Counted from the first letter of the stretch, positions 41,272 through 50,545 are shown. The stretch: DNA of 64,000 nucleotides from Flavobacterium glaciei (GCF_003350545.1 NZ_QQBA01000001.1:1-64000), one strand, 5' to 3'. Numbers and translations: made by a program. Notes: generated by a model from the sequence alone, not told the origin.

Positions 41272-42954
41272 TTAAAGTTCCCGGCTACTCACACCCGCTG
41301 AATTAAAACTGGCCATATCATTCAAGAATGCTACAGCCGACTCAATTAAAGGAAAAGCAATCGCACAACCCGTGCCTTCACCCAATCGTAAATCTAGTTG
41401 CAATAGGGAACGAACTCCTAGATAATCTAATATTTTTTGATGTCCTTGTTCCGCAGATGAATGGCAAAAAATAGCATTTTCAATAATGGATGGATTCTTT
41501 TTAAAAGCAATTAAAAAAGCAACACTACAAATAAAGCCATCCACAAGAATCAGCATATTTTCTTGTTTTGCCTGAAGCATCCCTCCTACCATTTGCATGA
41601 TTTCAAATCCCCCAAAATAAGCTAACTTACTTTGTATATCATCTGAACCATAGTAATTAGCAATACATTTTTCAAGAATACTAATCTTTTGAATCAACTG
41701 TTCATCATTTACACCAGTACCTTTCCCAACGCAATCTTCAATTGGTAATCCTAAAATAATGCTCATCAAGACTGAAGCAGTAGCCGTGTTACCAATACCC
41801 ATTTCGCCAAAACCAATACAGTTACTACCCGTTTTTGCAATAGAGGCAACGATTTCACTTCCTTTCATAAAACACAATTCAACTTCTGTTTTACTCATTG
41901 CGGCACCATGTAAAAAAGAATGTGTTCCCATGCCTATTTTAGCCGAAATCAAATTCGTGTTCATAGGAAAATCATAATTGACACCAGCATCCACAATTGC
42001 TAATTGAATCTTATTTTGTTTACAAAACACATTTATTGCTGCTCCACCTGTCAAAAAATTAGTCACCATTTGTCTGGTAACATCTTGCGGATAGGCACTT
42101 ACACCATGATTTGCAATTCCGTGATCCGCTGCAAAAACAACCAGATTAGGTTTTATAATTTTAGGTTCTAAAGTTTGAAACACCATCCCAATTTGTTTGG
42201 CAAGCACCTCTAAAACTCCTAAAGAGCCCGTAGGTTTCGTTTTTTGATCGATTTTATGTTGTAAGGCATTTGCAAAAACAGCAGAATCAAACTCCTCTTT
42301 TATTCCAAAAGATACTTTCTCCGCCTTACTTTCATGCATAACAGTGATTTGCTCAACTAATGGAAACTCTTGCTTTTGTTTCCAATTCAGTTGTTGTAAC
42401 ATGGGTTGATTATCATAATTGGTAGCTGGTTTTCCCACACAAAAATACCCCAACGGCTCCATGTTTTCGGGCAATCCCAATAATTGCTTGAACTGATAGT
42501 AATTCAATATAGAAACCCAACCCATAGAATAGCCCTGCTCCGTTAATGATAACCAAATGTTTTGCGCAGCGCAAACGGAACTGAACTTTATCGCTTCATT
42601 ACTCCCCACGGTTCCTATAGTGAAATTATTCAGAACGGAACGATCGTAACAAATAACTAATCCCAGTGGAGCTTCCTCTATTGCTTCTAATTTTAGGGTT
42701 TTGTAAGCTATTTTTTGTTCTTCGCTATCTGTTAGCGCAACTGCTTTTTCATCATACTCTAAAAACAAACCTTTTATGGCTTTCTTTATTTCAGCTGACT
42801 TAATCAGATAGTATTTTGTAGCATCAGTCAATCCCACAGAAGGCGCCCAATGCCCCGCTTGCAGTGCTTTTTCAATAACAGCATCTGGGACTTCATCTTT
42901 AGTAAAATGACGGGTGTCGCGACGGGATTTTAAAATTTCATCTAAGTCAGTCAT
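41272..42954 (-). CDS. BluB-CobT fusion: DMB synthase and DMB phosphoribosyltransferase
   Basis: A 560-residue fusion. Residues 1-200 are a nitroreductase-fold BluB (LKSRRDTRHFTKDEVPD, HWAPSVGLTD, GYSMGWVSIL), which cuts FMNH2 with oxygen to make 5,6-dimethylbenzimidazole. Residues about 220-560 are CobT (VVFAADHGIANHGVSAYP, GGAAINVFC, GEMGIGNTATAS, RLGEGTGCA with the catalytic Glu), which attaches the base to ribose-phosphate from nicotinate mononucleotide. One chain thus makes the lower ligand and activates it, which could channel the base. Both halves look intact. Confidence 0.94.
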   Translation of the reverse strand: MTDLDEILKSRRDTRHFTKDEVPDAVIEKALQAGHWAPSVGLTDATKYYLIKSAEIKKAIKGLFLEYDEKAVALTDSEEQKIAYKTLKLEAIEEAPLGLVICYDRSVLNNFTIGTVGSNEAIKFSSVCAAQNIWLSLTEQGYSMGWVSILNYYQFKQLLGLPENMEPLGYFCVGKPATNYDNQPMLQQLNWKQKQEFPLVEQITVMHESKAEKVSFGIKEEFDSAVFANALQHKIDQKTKPTGSLGVLEVLAKQIGMVFQTLEPKIIKPNLVVFAADHGIANHGVSAYPQDVTRQMVTNFLTGGAAINVFCKQNKIQLAIVDAGVNYDFPMNTNLISAKIGMGTHSFLHGAAMSKTEVELCFMKGSEIVASIAKTGSNCIGFGEMGIGNTATASVLMSIILGLPIEDCVGKGTGVNDEQLIQKISILEKCIANYYGSDDIQSKLAYFGGFEIMQMVGGMLQAKQENMLILVDGFICSVAFLIAFKKNPSIIENAIFCHSSAEQGHQKILDYLGVRSLLQLDLRLGEGTGCAIAFPLIESAVAFLNDMASFNSAGVSSREL

Positions 42955-43063
42955 GTTTTTTATTTAAAAGTTCAATGACAATTTCAAAAATAAATTTCAA
43001 AAAAATTGCTTAGAAATTGATTTTTGACATTGACATTACCATTGTTTTTTTATTATTGAAAAG

Positions 43064-43708
43064 TTATTCTTCCCAAACTATGAAACAATAATTCTCATAG
43101 GTAATTTTAGTAAATTCGGGTAATTCAATTGCTCCAGAAAACAACGGACAATTAATTACCAAGGTATGAAACTCACCATTTTCACCACAAGGGTCTATTC
43201 CTTTTTCGGATAATTCTTGAGCTAGTTTTTTGGTCAAAATTTTACCAAGATACTGTTCTCCCATTATTAAATTGCAAGAAACTATCATCGTTACAATTCC
43301 ATTTTCAAGCATTTCATTTACTAAATCCATTCGATTCTGTTGCCACAAAGGAAGAATTGCTTTTAACGAAGCTGAGGCACATACTTTGTCTTCCCAATCT
43401 TTATGTTGTTGCAAATCAATGTCTCCAAAAACTGCTGCCTCTAACTCATATTTGGTTTTTAGCATTTTCAAAACGGCAATAAATTTGGCTTCATAATCGC
43501 CCCAAGTTGCTGGAATTCCTTCCAGAGGCAAACCCATTTTTTGAGCTTGCTGATTCAATATAGACAATGGCAATCCATGAGAACGGGATACTTTGCCGTT
43601 TTCATTCATCATATTGAGTAACACTTTTGGACTAAATCCTTGCTGAATTGCTTGCATCATTGCATAACAACTATCCTTTCCACCACTCCAAGAAGTTACA
43701 AAATTCAT
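43064..43708 (-). CDS. Dph6-like ATP pyrophosphatase in the B12 cluster
   Basis: A 214-residue N-type ATP pyrophosphatase. The PP-loop SWSGGKDSCYAM is at 6-17; later FGDIDLQQHKDWEDKVC and the DPCGENGEFHTLV motif are typical of the diphthine-ammonia ligase (Dph6/MJ0570) family. Bacteria have no diphthamide, so the real substrate differs. Position between BluB-CobT and CobU suggests an amidation or adenylation linked to corrinoid salvage, but no such reaction is established for it. Confidence 0.85.
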   Translation of the reverse strand: MNFVTSWSGGKDSCYAMMQAIQQGFSPKVLLNMMNENGKVSRSHGLPLSILNQQAQKMGLPLEGIPATWGDYEAKFIAVLKMLKTKYELEAAVFGDIDLQQHKDWEDKVCASASLKAILPLWQQNRMDLVNEMLENGIVTMIVSCNLIMGEQYLGKILTKKLAQELSEKGIDPCGENGEFHTLVINCPLFSGAIELPEFTKITYENYCFIVWEE

Positions 43709-43798
43709 CTGTAATTATTTATTGATTTTTATTTGAATATGTTATGCGCGATGAAGCTCTATTTTCGTTGAATCCAATAATGTAAAATCATAGCAATT

Positions 43799-44314
43799 TT
43801 ATATTGTTCCTTTTATCGTTACCGGAATTCCAGAAACCATAAGCACCACAGAATCGGCAGTTGCAGCTATATATTGATTCATCCAACCTTGAAGTTCTGT
43901 GAATTTTCTGCCAATATGAGTTTCGGCATGAATCCCCATCCCTATTTCATTTGTCACAATAATAATTGTCGCATTTTCTTGATTAGCAATAGCATCAAAT
44001 TCGGCTTTAGCCTGTTCTAAGCATAAGGAAACATCATTTTTAGTATCCACAAAAAAGTTTGTTAACCAAAGCGTTACGCAATCGACGATAGCGACTTTTC
44101 CAGAAAAATCAATTTCGCTCAAGTGTTTTTCTTTTTCTACGTTAATCCATCGTTCGTCACGGTCTTTTTGATGGCGATCGATTCTTTTTTGGAAATCATC
44201 ATCCCATTTCCGAGCTGTAGCCACATACATTGGTTTATCCGACAATCTTTTTGCTAAATTTTCGGCATAACTACTTTTGCCAGAGCGTTCGCCCCCAGTT
44301 ATTAAATATATCAT
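43799..44314 (-). CDS. cobU: adenosylcobinamide kinase / guanylyltransferase
   Basis: A 171-residue bifunctional enzyme that phosphorylates adenosylcobinamide and transfers GMP to it. P-loop ITGGERSGKSSYAE at 5-18, MYVATARKWDDDFQKRIDRHQKDR with the guanylylated His, IVDCVTLWLTN, and IIVTNEIGMGIH. Length is normal. Its start overlaps the end of the cysteine-rich gene by 4 bases. It gives the activated intermediate that CobS uses. Confidence 0.95.
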   Translation of the reverse strand: MIYLITGGERSGKSSYAENLAKRLSDKPMYVATARKWDDDFQKRIDRHQKDRDERWINVEKEKHLSEIDFSGKVAIVDCVTLWLTNFFVDTKNDVSLCLEQAKAEFDAIANQENATIIIVTNEIGMGIHAETHIGRKFTELQGWMNQYIAATADSVVLMVSGIPVTIKGTI

Positions 44315-44694
44315 TTTAATATTTTTTTAAATCCATACGGACAATGTCGACATCCATTGCCACAACAATACCCTCTTTTGAGATGAAACCAAGCCTTGAA
44401 AACATAATTGCCATTTTCTAAATAATAGTCAATTCCTTCGATGAGATTCGTTGTTTTAGGTAAATCTTTCGCTTTATTATCCGTTGCAGTTTCAGAGGAT
44501 AATGTCGCTACATACTCGTCAATTTTAATGGAACAAGCAGTTGTAAAGCAATTGAAACAGAGACAATCTACTACTTCTGTTGGTGCAAAAATGGGTGGAA
44601 AATTGCTACACCAGCATTTACCTCCTTCTGCTGTGTCACCACAATTAAAGAGAGTTCCGCAAGTAGAACAGTTTTTGACTTTAATGCTATTCAT
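44311..44694 (-). CDS. cysteine-rich CWC / DUF5522 double-domain protein
   Basis: A 127-residue protein. The N-terminal half is a cysteine-rich CWC domain (CSTCGTLFNC...GKCWCSNFPP, then CLCFNCF); the C-terminal half is a DUF5522-type domain (YYLENGNYVFKAWFHLKRGYCCGNGCRHCPYGF). It therefore probably binds zinc or an iron-sulfur cluster. I choose MNSIKVKNC as start; the longer frame overlaps the divergent promoter. It leads the cob run by a 4-base overlap with cobU. Function is unknown. Confidence 0.82.
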   Translation of the reverse strand: MNSIKVKNCSTCGTLFNCGDTAEGGKCWCSNFPPIFAPTEVVDCLCFNCFTTACSIKIDEYVATLSSETATDNKAKDLPKTTNLIEGIDYYLENGNYVFKAWFHLKRGYCCGNGCRHCPYGFKKILK

Positions 44695-44762
44695 TTCGTA
44701 AAGATAGTATTTGTTCAATTTTTTACTACTAAAAATAAACAAGAAATTTTATAAATTTGGTA

Positions 44763-44770
44763 TACCTTTG
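44763..44770 (+). promoter_or_regulatory. candidate btuFCD -7 element TACCTTTG
   Basis: An exact TAnnTTTG match, 21 bases before the btuF ATG. The 97-base gap to the divergent cob run is too short for another cobalamin riboswitch, and none is seen. Confidence 0.45.
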
Positions 44771-44791
44771 TCGGTATCGAAAAATTATATC

Positions 44792-45934
44792 ATGAAATTC
44801 TCCTTTAAATTAATCCTTTTTATTTTCTCTTTTTCAACTTTAGTTGGATGTAAAAAAAGCGAAACCTCAAAGATAAAAGAAAGCACAAATTCAAATAATA
44901 CAATAGAATATGCCTCGGGATTTTCTATTAATAAGTATAAAGGATATTCAGTAGTTACGGTTTCAAATCCTTGGCCTAAAGCCAATAAAAACTATACTTA
45001 TATTTTAAAAGAAAAAACCGGTAGCATTCCTGATAGTCTACAAAAGTACACTACAATTTCAGTTCCTTTAGAATCAATCGTAGTTACCTCAACGACCAAT
45101 ATCCCTTTTTTAGAAATGCTGGAAGTTGAAAAATCTTTAGTGGGTTTCCCTCATACTGATTATGTTTCTTCTGAAAAAACCAGAAAACTAATTGATTCCC
45201 GCGCAATAAAAAATATAGGACAAAATGAAAAATTAAATGTCGAGCAACTCATTGATTTGAATCCCAACTTAATTGTAACCTTTGGCATTGACAACAACAA
45301 TCCGATGATTGATAATTTACAAAAAAGCGGGCTTAAAGTACTCATACAAGCGGATTGGATGGAACAAACTCCACTTGGCAAAGCAGAATGGATTAAGCTT
45401 TATGGCGCTTTATTTGGAAAAGAAAAAGAAGCCAAAACGCTTTTTGATGGAATCGTTAAAAATTACAATGATGCGATGCAATTAGTTGCAAATCAAAAAC
45501 CAACAGCAACCGTACTTTATGGATCTATGTACCAAGACCAATGGTATGTAGCACGAGGAAGCAGCTGGGTAGCGCAGTTTATGAAAGATGCCAAAGCCAA
45601 TTATTTGTGGGCCAATATTGAAGGAACAGGAAGTTTAAGTTTGCCTTTTGAAAAAATATTAGAAAAAGCAAAAACAGCAAAATATTGGATTGCAACAGGC
45701 TCATTTAAAAATATTGCTGAATTCCAAAACAGCAATCCGCATTACATTCAGTTTGACGCCACTAAATCTAAAAATGTATATACTTTTGAAAGTAAATTAG
45801 GTGCCACAGGAGGAACTATTTATTATGAATTAGCCCCAAGCCGACCTGATTTAGTATTGAAAGATTTTATTAAAATCTTCCATCCAGAATTGCTTCCAAA
45901 TTATACTTTTACTTTTGCACAAAAATTAAACTAA
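44792..45934 (+). CDS. btuF: ABC transporter substrate-binding lipoprotein, BtuF-like
   Basis: A 380-residue binding protein. The start is MKFSFKLILFIFSFSTLVGC (lipobox LVGC), because the frame upstream of 44792 lacks a signal and overlaps the promoter. The TroA/BtuF-type Periplas_BP_2 domain shows VVTSTTNIPFLEMLE, LNVEQLIDLNPNLIVTFG and ATVLYGSMYQDQWYVARGSSW. Family members carry siderophores or cobalamin; the surrounding cob genes and riboswitched receptor favour corrinoids. It is one base from the permease gene. Confidence 0.88.
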   Translation: MKFSFKLILFIFSFSTLVGCKKSETSKIKESTNSNNTIEYASGFSINKYKGYSVVTVSNPWPKANKNYTYILKEKTGSIPDSLQKYTTISVPLESIVVTSTTNIPFLEMLEVEKSLVGFPHTDYVSSEKTRKLIDSRAIKNIGQNEKLNVEQLIDLNPNLIVTFGIDNNNPMIDNLQKSGLKVLIQADWMEQTPLGKAEWIKLYGALFGKEKEAKTLFDGIVKNYNDAMQLVANQKPTATVLYGSMYQDQWYVARGSSWVAQFMKDAKANYLWANIEGTGSLSLPFEKILEKAKTAKYWIATGSFKNIAEFQNSNPHYIQFDATKSKNVYTFESKLGATGGTIYYELAPSRPDLVLKDFIKIFHPELLPNYTFTFAQKLN

Positions 45935-45935
45935 A

Positions 45936-46967
45936 TTGGCGAATCAAAAACGAAATACAATTCTATTTTTCTTGCTTGCTTTAGGGCTTGTTCTTTTGTT
46001 TTTTGTAAACATTAGTTTTGGTTCTATCACGATTCCTTTTAAAGATATTTATACCAGTTTAACAGGTGGTCAAGCGAGTAAATCTACTTGGGAATATATC
46101 ATCATCAATTACCGTTTACCCAAAGCTATTACAGCAATTCTAGTAGGAATGGGACTGTCCATAAGCGGTCTATTAATGCAAACTTTATTTCGAAATCCAT
46201 TAGCAGGACCTTATGTTTTAGGGCTGAGTTCTGGTTCGAGTTTAGGTGTCGCTTTCGTACTTTTAGGAGCGGGATTACTACCGCCTTTTTTGAGTACAAT
46301 TTTACTGTCTTCATACGGAGTGGTATTAGCATCAACTATAGGAAGTTCTGCTGTATTACTTGCCGTTTTAATGGTTTCCCAAAAGCTACGTGATACCATG
46401 GCAATCCTAATTGTGGGATTAATGTTTGGTAGTTTTACTAGCGCTATAGTAGGCGTTCTTACCTATTTTAGTTCGGCTGAACAATTACAGAAATTTACGT
46501 TTTGGTCCATGGGTAATTTAGGCAGTTTGTCTTGGTCTTCTATTTTAATTCTTACTGTTTGTGTGGGGATTGGCTTGTTATTAAGTCTGTTTAGCATCAA
46601 ACCGTTAAATGCCTTGTTATTAGGCGAAAATTACGCTCGCAGTTTAGGATTGAATTTCAAGAAAACACGATTGATTATTATTTTTGCAACGAGTATTTTA
46701 GCAGGAAGCATCACGGCGTATGCAGGTCCAATTGCCTTTATAGGATTAGCGGTTCCCCATATAGCAAAATTAGTATTTCAAACCAGTAATCATTCTGTTT
46801 TGTATTGGAGTACGTTACTTTTAGGCGCTTCGATTATGCTTATTTGTGATGTCCTATCAGAATTTCCAGGATTAGAAATCACTTTGCCTATAAATGCTGT
46901 GACTTCAATAATTGGTGCTCCTGTAGTTATTTGGTTATTGGTTAGAAAACGAAAAATGATAGCCTAA
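45936..46967 (+). CDS. btuC: FecCD-family permease, BtuC-like
   Basis: A 343-residue inner-membrane permease with about ten helices and the family signatures LPKAITAILVGMGLSISGLLMQTLFRNPLA, GANYARSLGL (as GENYARSLGLNFKKTR) and PIAFIGLAVPHIAKL. It starts with TTG one base after the btuF stop; no better ATG exists before MQTLF. It forms the channel for the BtuF-BtuC-BtuD system. The stop overlaps the ATPase ATG by 1 base. Confidence 0.9.
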   Translation: MANQKRNTILFFLLALGLVLLFFVNISFGSITIPFKDIYTSLTGGQASKSTWEYIIINYRLPKAITAILVGMGLSISGLLMQTLFRNPLAGPYVLGLSSGSSLGVAFVLLGAGLLPPFLSTILLSSYGVVLASTIGSSAVLLAVLMVSQKLRDTMAILIVGLMFGSFTSAIVGVLTYFSSAEQLQKFTFWSMGNLGSLSWSSILILTVCVGIGLLLSLFSIKPLNALLLGENYARSLGLNFKKTRLIIIFATSILAGSITAYAGPIAFIGLAVPHIAKLVFQTSNHSVLYWSTLLLGASIMLICDVLSEFPGLEITLPINAVTSIIGAPVVIWLLVRKRKMIA

Positions 46968-47749
46968 TGGAAAACAAAATCATCTTGCAAGTATCTCAAA
47001 TGAGTATCGGTTATTCTCATAAAAAAGAGAAAATCGTTGTGGCTACGGATATTTCTATTACTTTAAAAAAAGGAAAACTAATAGCTCTAATTGGAGCTAA
47101 TGGCATTGGAAAATCAACACTTTTAAAAACAATTACTGGAATCCAGAAACCGCTTTCAGGTGCCGTTTTCTTGAATGAAAAAAAAATCACTGATTACGAA
47201 CCTTTGGATTTAGCTCAAAACTTAAGTGTTGTTTTAACCGAAAAACTACCTCCCAGTAATTTAACTGTTTTTGAACTCATTGCTTTAGGAAGACAGCCCT
47301 ACACTAATTGGATAGGAACTTTATCCGATGTTGATATTGTCAAAGTAAACGAAGCTATGTCCTTAACTCAAATCAGTCATTTAGCCACCAAAAAACATTA
47401 TGAAATTAGTGACGGACAATTACAAAAAGTATTGATTGCACGCGCTTTGGCACAGGATACTCCATTAATAATTTTAGATGAACCCACTACCCATTTGGAC
47501 TTATTACACAAAGTAGCTTTATTTAAACTTTTGAAAAAGCTTACTCATGAAACGGGAAAATGCATTTTATTTTCTACTCATGATATTGATATGGCGATAC
47601 AATTGAGTGATGAAATGATTATTATGACTCCTGAAACTGTGCTTCAAGACGGGCCTTGTAATTTTATTTCAAAAGGAAGTTTTAATACTTTATTCAAAGA
47701 CGAGCATATTGTTTTTGATGCTGATAAAGGAAAATTCATAATTGTTTAG
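46967..47749 (+). CDS. btuD: ABC transporter ATPase, BtuD-like
   Basis: A 260-residue ATPase with Walker A IGANGIGKSTLLK at 43-55, Q-loop near 85, LIILDEPTTHLD Walker B and the H-loop STHDIDMA. The ABC signature is unusual: SDGQLQKVLIARAL replaces LSGGQ with ISDGQ. This is still the family position and probably functional. It completes the btuFCD operon (1-base overlap with btuC) and powers corrinoid import. Confidence 0.92.
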   Translation: MENKIILQVSQMSIGYSHKKEKIVVATDISITLKKGKLIALIGANGIGKSTLLKTITGIQKPLSGAVFLNEKKITDYEPLDLAQNLSVVLTEKLPPSNLTVFELIALGRQPYTNWIGTLSDVDIVKVNEAMSLTQISHLATKKHYEISDGQLQKVLIARALAQDTPLIILDEPTTHLDLLHKVALFKLLKKLTHETGKCILFSTHDIDMAIQLSDEMIIMTPETVLQDGPCNFISKGSFNTLFKDEHIVFDADKGKFIIV

Positions 47750-47762
47750 TTTCAAAATTACA

Positions 47763-49373
47763 CTATCCATTTCCTTTAAATAAATTTATACTCACTGTTG
47801 CAATAGTAGCATCCGGGAATCTTTTGAAGAAATTAGTATCAGGATATAAGCCAGCTTCAGCAGCGATTTTGTGCAAAACAGGAATTTCAACAATATATTG
47901 GTCTGAAAAACCATGCGTGGCATCATAAGCCGTAGCAGCCGTTTTCCCCAGATTAGCAGCTGTCAAATTTGGAGCAATCGTATGCAATTCAATCATTAAC
48001 AATCCAAATTTTCGAACATAAGGCGACCATTTATACAAATGTTCCAATAGATTATCTTCGATTAAACTATTACTGATTCGCTCTCCCCTATGTGCAAATG
48101 CTCCTGTAGAATGACTTACTCTTTCTTTAGTAATCTGTTTTGGAATTTCCCAAATTCGGTTATGATCTAAGAAGGTTCTCACATTCAGCAAATCCTTCAA
48201 ATCAATGTTATAATTTTCCAATAAATCATTGGCCAACACATCCGGTCGACCTATATCGCCCCAAATTACTTTAGCCCAAATATCAGCTTTGATTAAATTA
48301 GCTCGGGTTACTTTCAAGGCTGCTTGATTATAATCGGCACCCACAAGGAACAAAGGATAATCATCCAGCATTTTTCCGCGAAGGGTTTGTCTTTCGATTA
48401 CAGTGTAAATATGTTCTATAAATGCTCCATTGCCACAACCCATATCGAGAATTCCTTTCGGCTGATCCTCAATTGGTAAATTGAATAATTTGATAATAAT
48501 CTCATCGACTACTTTAAAATACGTGTCATGCGCACCTCCGCTTCCCCAAACATTCATTTCTCTATCCACATGAATTTCATCTTCGCCTTCAGCAATCGTT
48601 CGGAGTATATTAGGGTTACCAAAAATCAAATCTTCAATCTTACTAAATGTAGGCAAATAGGAAACTGTCACTCCATAAGCAGAAGCTCTTTTGGCAAAAA
48701 ACAATCCCTTTTCCGTAAACTGGTAATTGCCTTTTTTTTGAGTAAACCAACCTAAATCAACTAAAAAATCCAATATAATTTTGAAATTTTCGGGAGATTT
48801 ATGAAACTCCTCGGGACGAAATGATATCTCCATAAAATATTTATGAAACATGCCACTCATACCTAATTTTACTAATATTGGCCCAACGAGACAACCTTCA
48901 ATATGAGTTAGAATCTGATGTTGAATATTATTAGTCAGCGCATCATTTGAAAATGAAATTCCATAATTTTTTTTATACAAATCGAAAATTAAACCCAATC
49001 GAACAAACGGAATATCGTCTAATGATCGAGTGCTAAATTGCATCGTGAAATGTAGCAAATCAAGCACGTCTTCATACAAATAGAACATAGGAAAAGCAAT
49101 TGTGCTTTTTCCGTTTATCGTAAACGCAATTTGGTCTGTGGTAGTATTGATATGATAATCTAGGAATCCCTGCGAGCACAAAACTCGCAAACCTACATTG
49201 AGATAGCCTTCATTAGCTTTAAAGTGTTCCGTGAGTTCTGTAAGTGTGACTTCTTTTTTGTCGAGAATATAGGACAGCACTCCTTTTTCATGCAAAACAT
49301 AGGCTACTGGAGCCGTAACTAAACCATCCAAATGTTTAAAAATGGTGCTTCTAAGAGTATTTTTATCAATCAT
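47763..49373 (-). CDS. large SAM-dependent methyltransferase with N-terminal winged helix
   Basis: A 536-residue protein. Residues 1-80 look like a winged-helix dimerisation domain of O-methyltransferases (LTELTEHFKANEGYLNVGLRVLCSQGFL). A second, similar helical region covers about 100-250. The Rossmann methyltransferase domain starts with ILDMGCGNGAFIEHI near 315 and has GADYNQAALKVTRANL and IWGDIGRPD. It is not a known Cob methyltransferase. It converges on btuD with 13 bases between stops. The substrate is unknown. Confidence 0.8.
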   Translation of the reverse strand: MIDKNTLRSTIFKHLDGLVTAPVAYVLHEKGVLSYILDKKEVTLTELTEHFKANEGYLNVGLRVLCSQGFLDYHINTTTDQIAFTINGKSTIAFPMFYLYEDVLDLLHFTMQFSTRSLDDIPFVRLGLIFDLYKKNYGISFSNDALTNNIQHQILTHIEGCLVGPILVKLGMSGMFHKYFMEISFRPEEFHKSPENFKIILDFLVDLGWFTQKKGNYQFTEKGLFFAKRASAYGVTVSYLPTFSKIEDLIFGNPNILRTIAEGEDEIHVDREMNVWGSGGAHDTYFKVVDEIIIKLFNLPIEDQPKGILDMGCGNGAFIEHIYTVIERQTLRGKMLDDYPLFLVGADYNQAALKVTRANLIKADIWAKVIWGDIGRPDVLANDLLENYNIDLKDLLNVRTFLDHNRIWEIPKQITKERVSHSTGAFAHRGERISNSLIEDNLLEHLYKWSPYVRKFGLLMIELHTIAPNLTAANLGKTAATAYDATHGFSDQYIVEIPVLHKIAAEAGLYPDTNFFKRFPDATIATVSINLFKGNG

Positions 49374-49487
49374 AAAAAGTGCGTTTTAAAGGAGAAAAAA
49401 ACTCAATTCAATCCAGAATGAACTAATCAAATATATGCAATTTCAACTACAAAAACACCTACCTTTTTACAATTTCAATATCGTAAT

Positions 49488-49943
49488 TTACAACTTAACA
49501 GCTATTTGCCTCTTAGCTTCGCCAATGATAAACGCTACAGAATTTGCAATATTAAAACTTCTAATAAGCGGCGACATAGGAATTGTAAGATGATTGGGGA
49601 ACTCGTTTAAAACAGCTTCACTCAAACCTTTACTTTCTTTCCCAAAAACCAACCAATCACCATCCTGAAATTCAGTTTCTAAATATGATTTTTCGGCGTG
49701 AGAACTCGTTAGAAAAACTCGGGATAAATCAGGAATTTGTGCTTTCCATTCAGCTACATTTTGATACTCGGTTACATCGAGATGCACCCAATAATCCAAG
49801 CCAGAACGTTTTAAATTTTTATCATTAATGACAAATCCAAAAGGATGAATTAAGTGCAAACGGCTTTCGGTACCTACACACAATCGGCCAATATTTCCGG
49901 TATTATTTGGAATTTCAGGTTCTACTAAAACAATGTTTAACAT
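49488..49943 (-). CDS. trmL: tRNA (cytidine(34)-2'-O)-methyltransferase
   Basis: A 151-residue SPOUT-fold enzyme that methylates the 2'-OH of nucleotide 34 in leucine tRNAs. Motifs: VEPEIPNNTGNIGRLC at the N-terminus, the knot region FGKESKGL near 102-109, and IPMSPLIRSFNIANSVAFIIGE. Length matches TrmL (about 155). It is 26 bases behind the pseudouridine synthase gene, so the two RNA-modification genes likely form one transcript. Confidence 0.93.
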   Translation of the reverse strand: MLNIVLVEPEIPNNTGNIGRLCVGTESRLHLIHPFGFVINDKNLKRSGLDYWVHLDVTEYQNVAEWKAQIPDLSRVFLTSSHAEKSYLETEFQDGDWLVFGKESKGLSEAVLNEFPNHLTIPMSPLIRSFNIANSVAFIIGEAKRQIAVKL

Positions 49944-49969
49944 TTCTTATTGGTTAATCGGTTATTTGT

Positions 49970-50545
49970 TTATTCGGTTATTTGAAAATCTTCAACTTCT
50001 AAAACTTCTCCTGCCTGTAAATTTTTGAGATGCACGTTACCTATTCGAACACGCACCAGGCGCAACGTAGGAAAACCTACTGCGGCAGTCATTTTTCGAA
50101 CTTGGCGAAACTTTCCTTCATTTACCGTTATTGAAGCCCAAGAAGTAGGACCATGACGTTCATCCCGAATTTTTTTTCCTCTTGTACCAAAAGCGGGAAT
50201 TTCATTTACTAAAGATGCTTTGCAAGGTTTAGTGACGTATTTCGTGCCATTGAAACCTATTTCAACTCCTTTTTGCAATTGCTCAATGGCGTCCTGCGTT
50301 ATAATGCCATCGACTTGGACATAATATTCCTTGTCCACTTTCCTACTCCGAATTATTTCGCTCATCATTCCGTCCGTTGTGAGCAACAATAATCCTTCTG
50401 AATCTTCGTCAAGACGACCTATTGCCATTGTACCTTTAGGAAAATCGTGTAATTCCCCCAGCAGTTTCTTTTTTCTTTTTAATTCATAAATAAACTGACT
50501 CAAATACCCGTAAGGCTTATGAATGATGAAATGAGAATGAGACAT
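49970..50545 (-). CDS. RluE-type pseudouridine synthase
   Basis: A 191-residue RsuA-family pseudouridine synthase without an S4 domain, like RluE. HFIIHKPYGYLSQF begins the fold, the catalytic Asp is in GRLDEDSEGLLLLT (about 43), and KEYYVQVDG, GKFRQVRKMTAAVGFPTLRLVRVRIG close it. RluE acts on 23S rRNA; the exact site here is assumed by family. Between it and trmL, TCGGTTATTTG occurs twice in direct repeat. Confidence 0.9.
   Translation of the reverse strand: MSHSHFIIHKPYGYLSQFIYELKRKKKLLGELHDFPKGTMAIGRLDEDSEGLLLLTTDGMMSEIIRSRKVDKEYYVQVDGIITQDAIEQLQKGVEIGFNGTKYVTKPCKASLVNEIPAFGTRGKKIRDERHGPTSWASITVNEGKFRQVRKMTAAVGFPTLRLVRVRIGNVHLKNLQAGEVLEVEDFQITE

Noticed and set aside
44711..44791. 27-residue N-terminal extension of BtuF
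   Set aside because: It would place residues before the signal peptide and cover the -7 element. The same logic shortened the S4, amidase, TetR, CobC, CobS, FKBP, BtuB and CWC genes.
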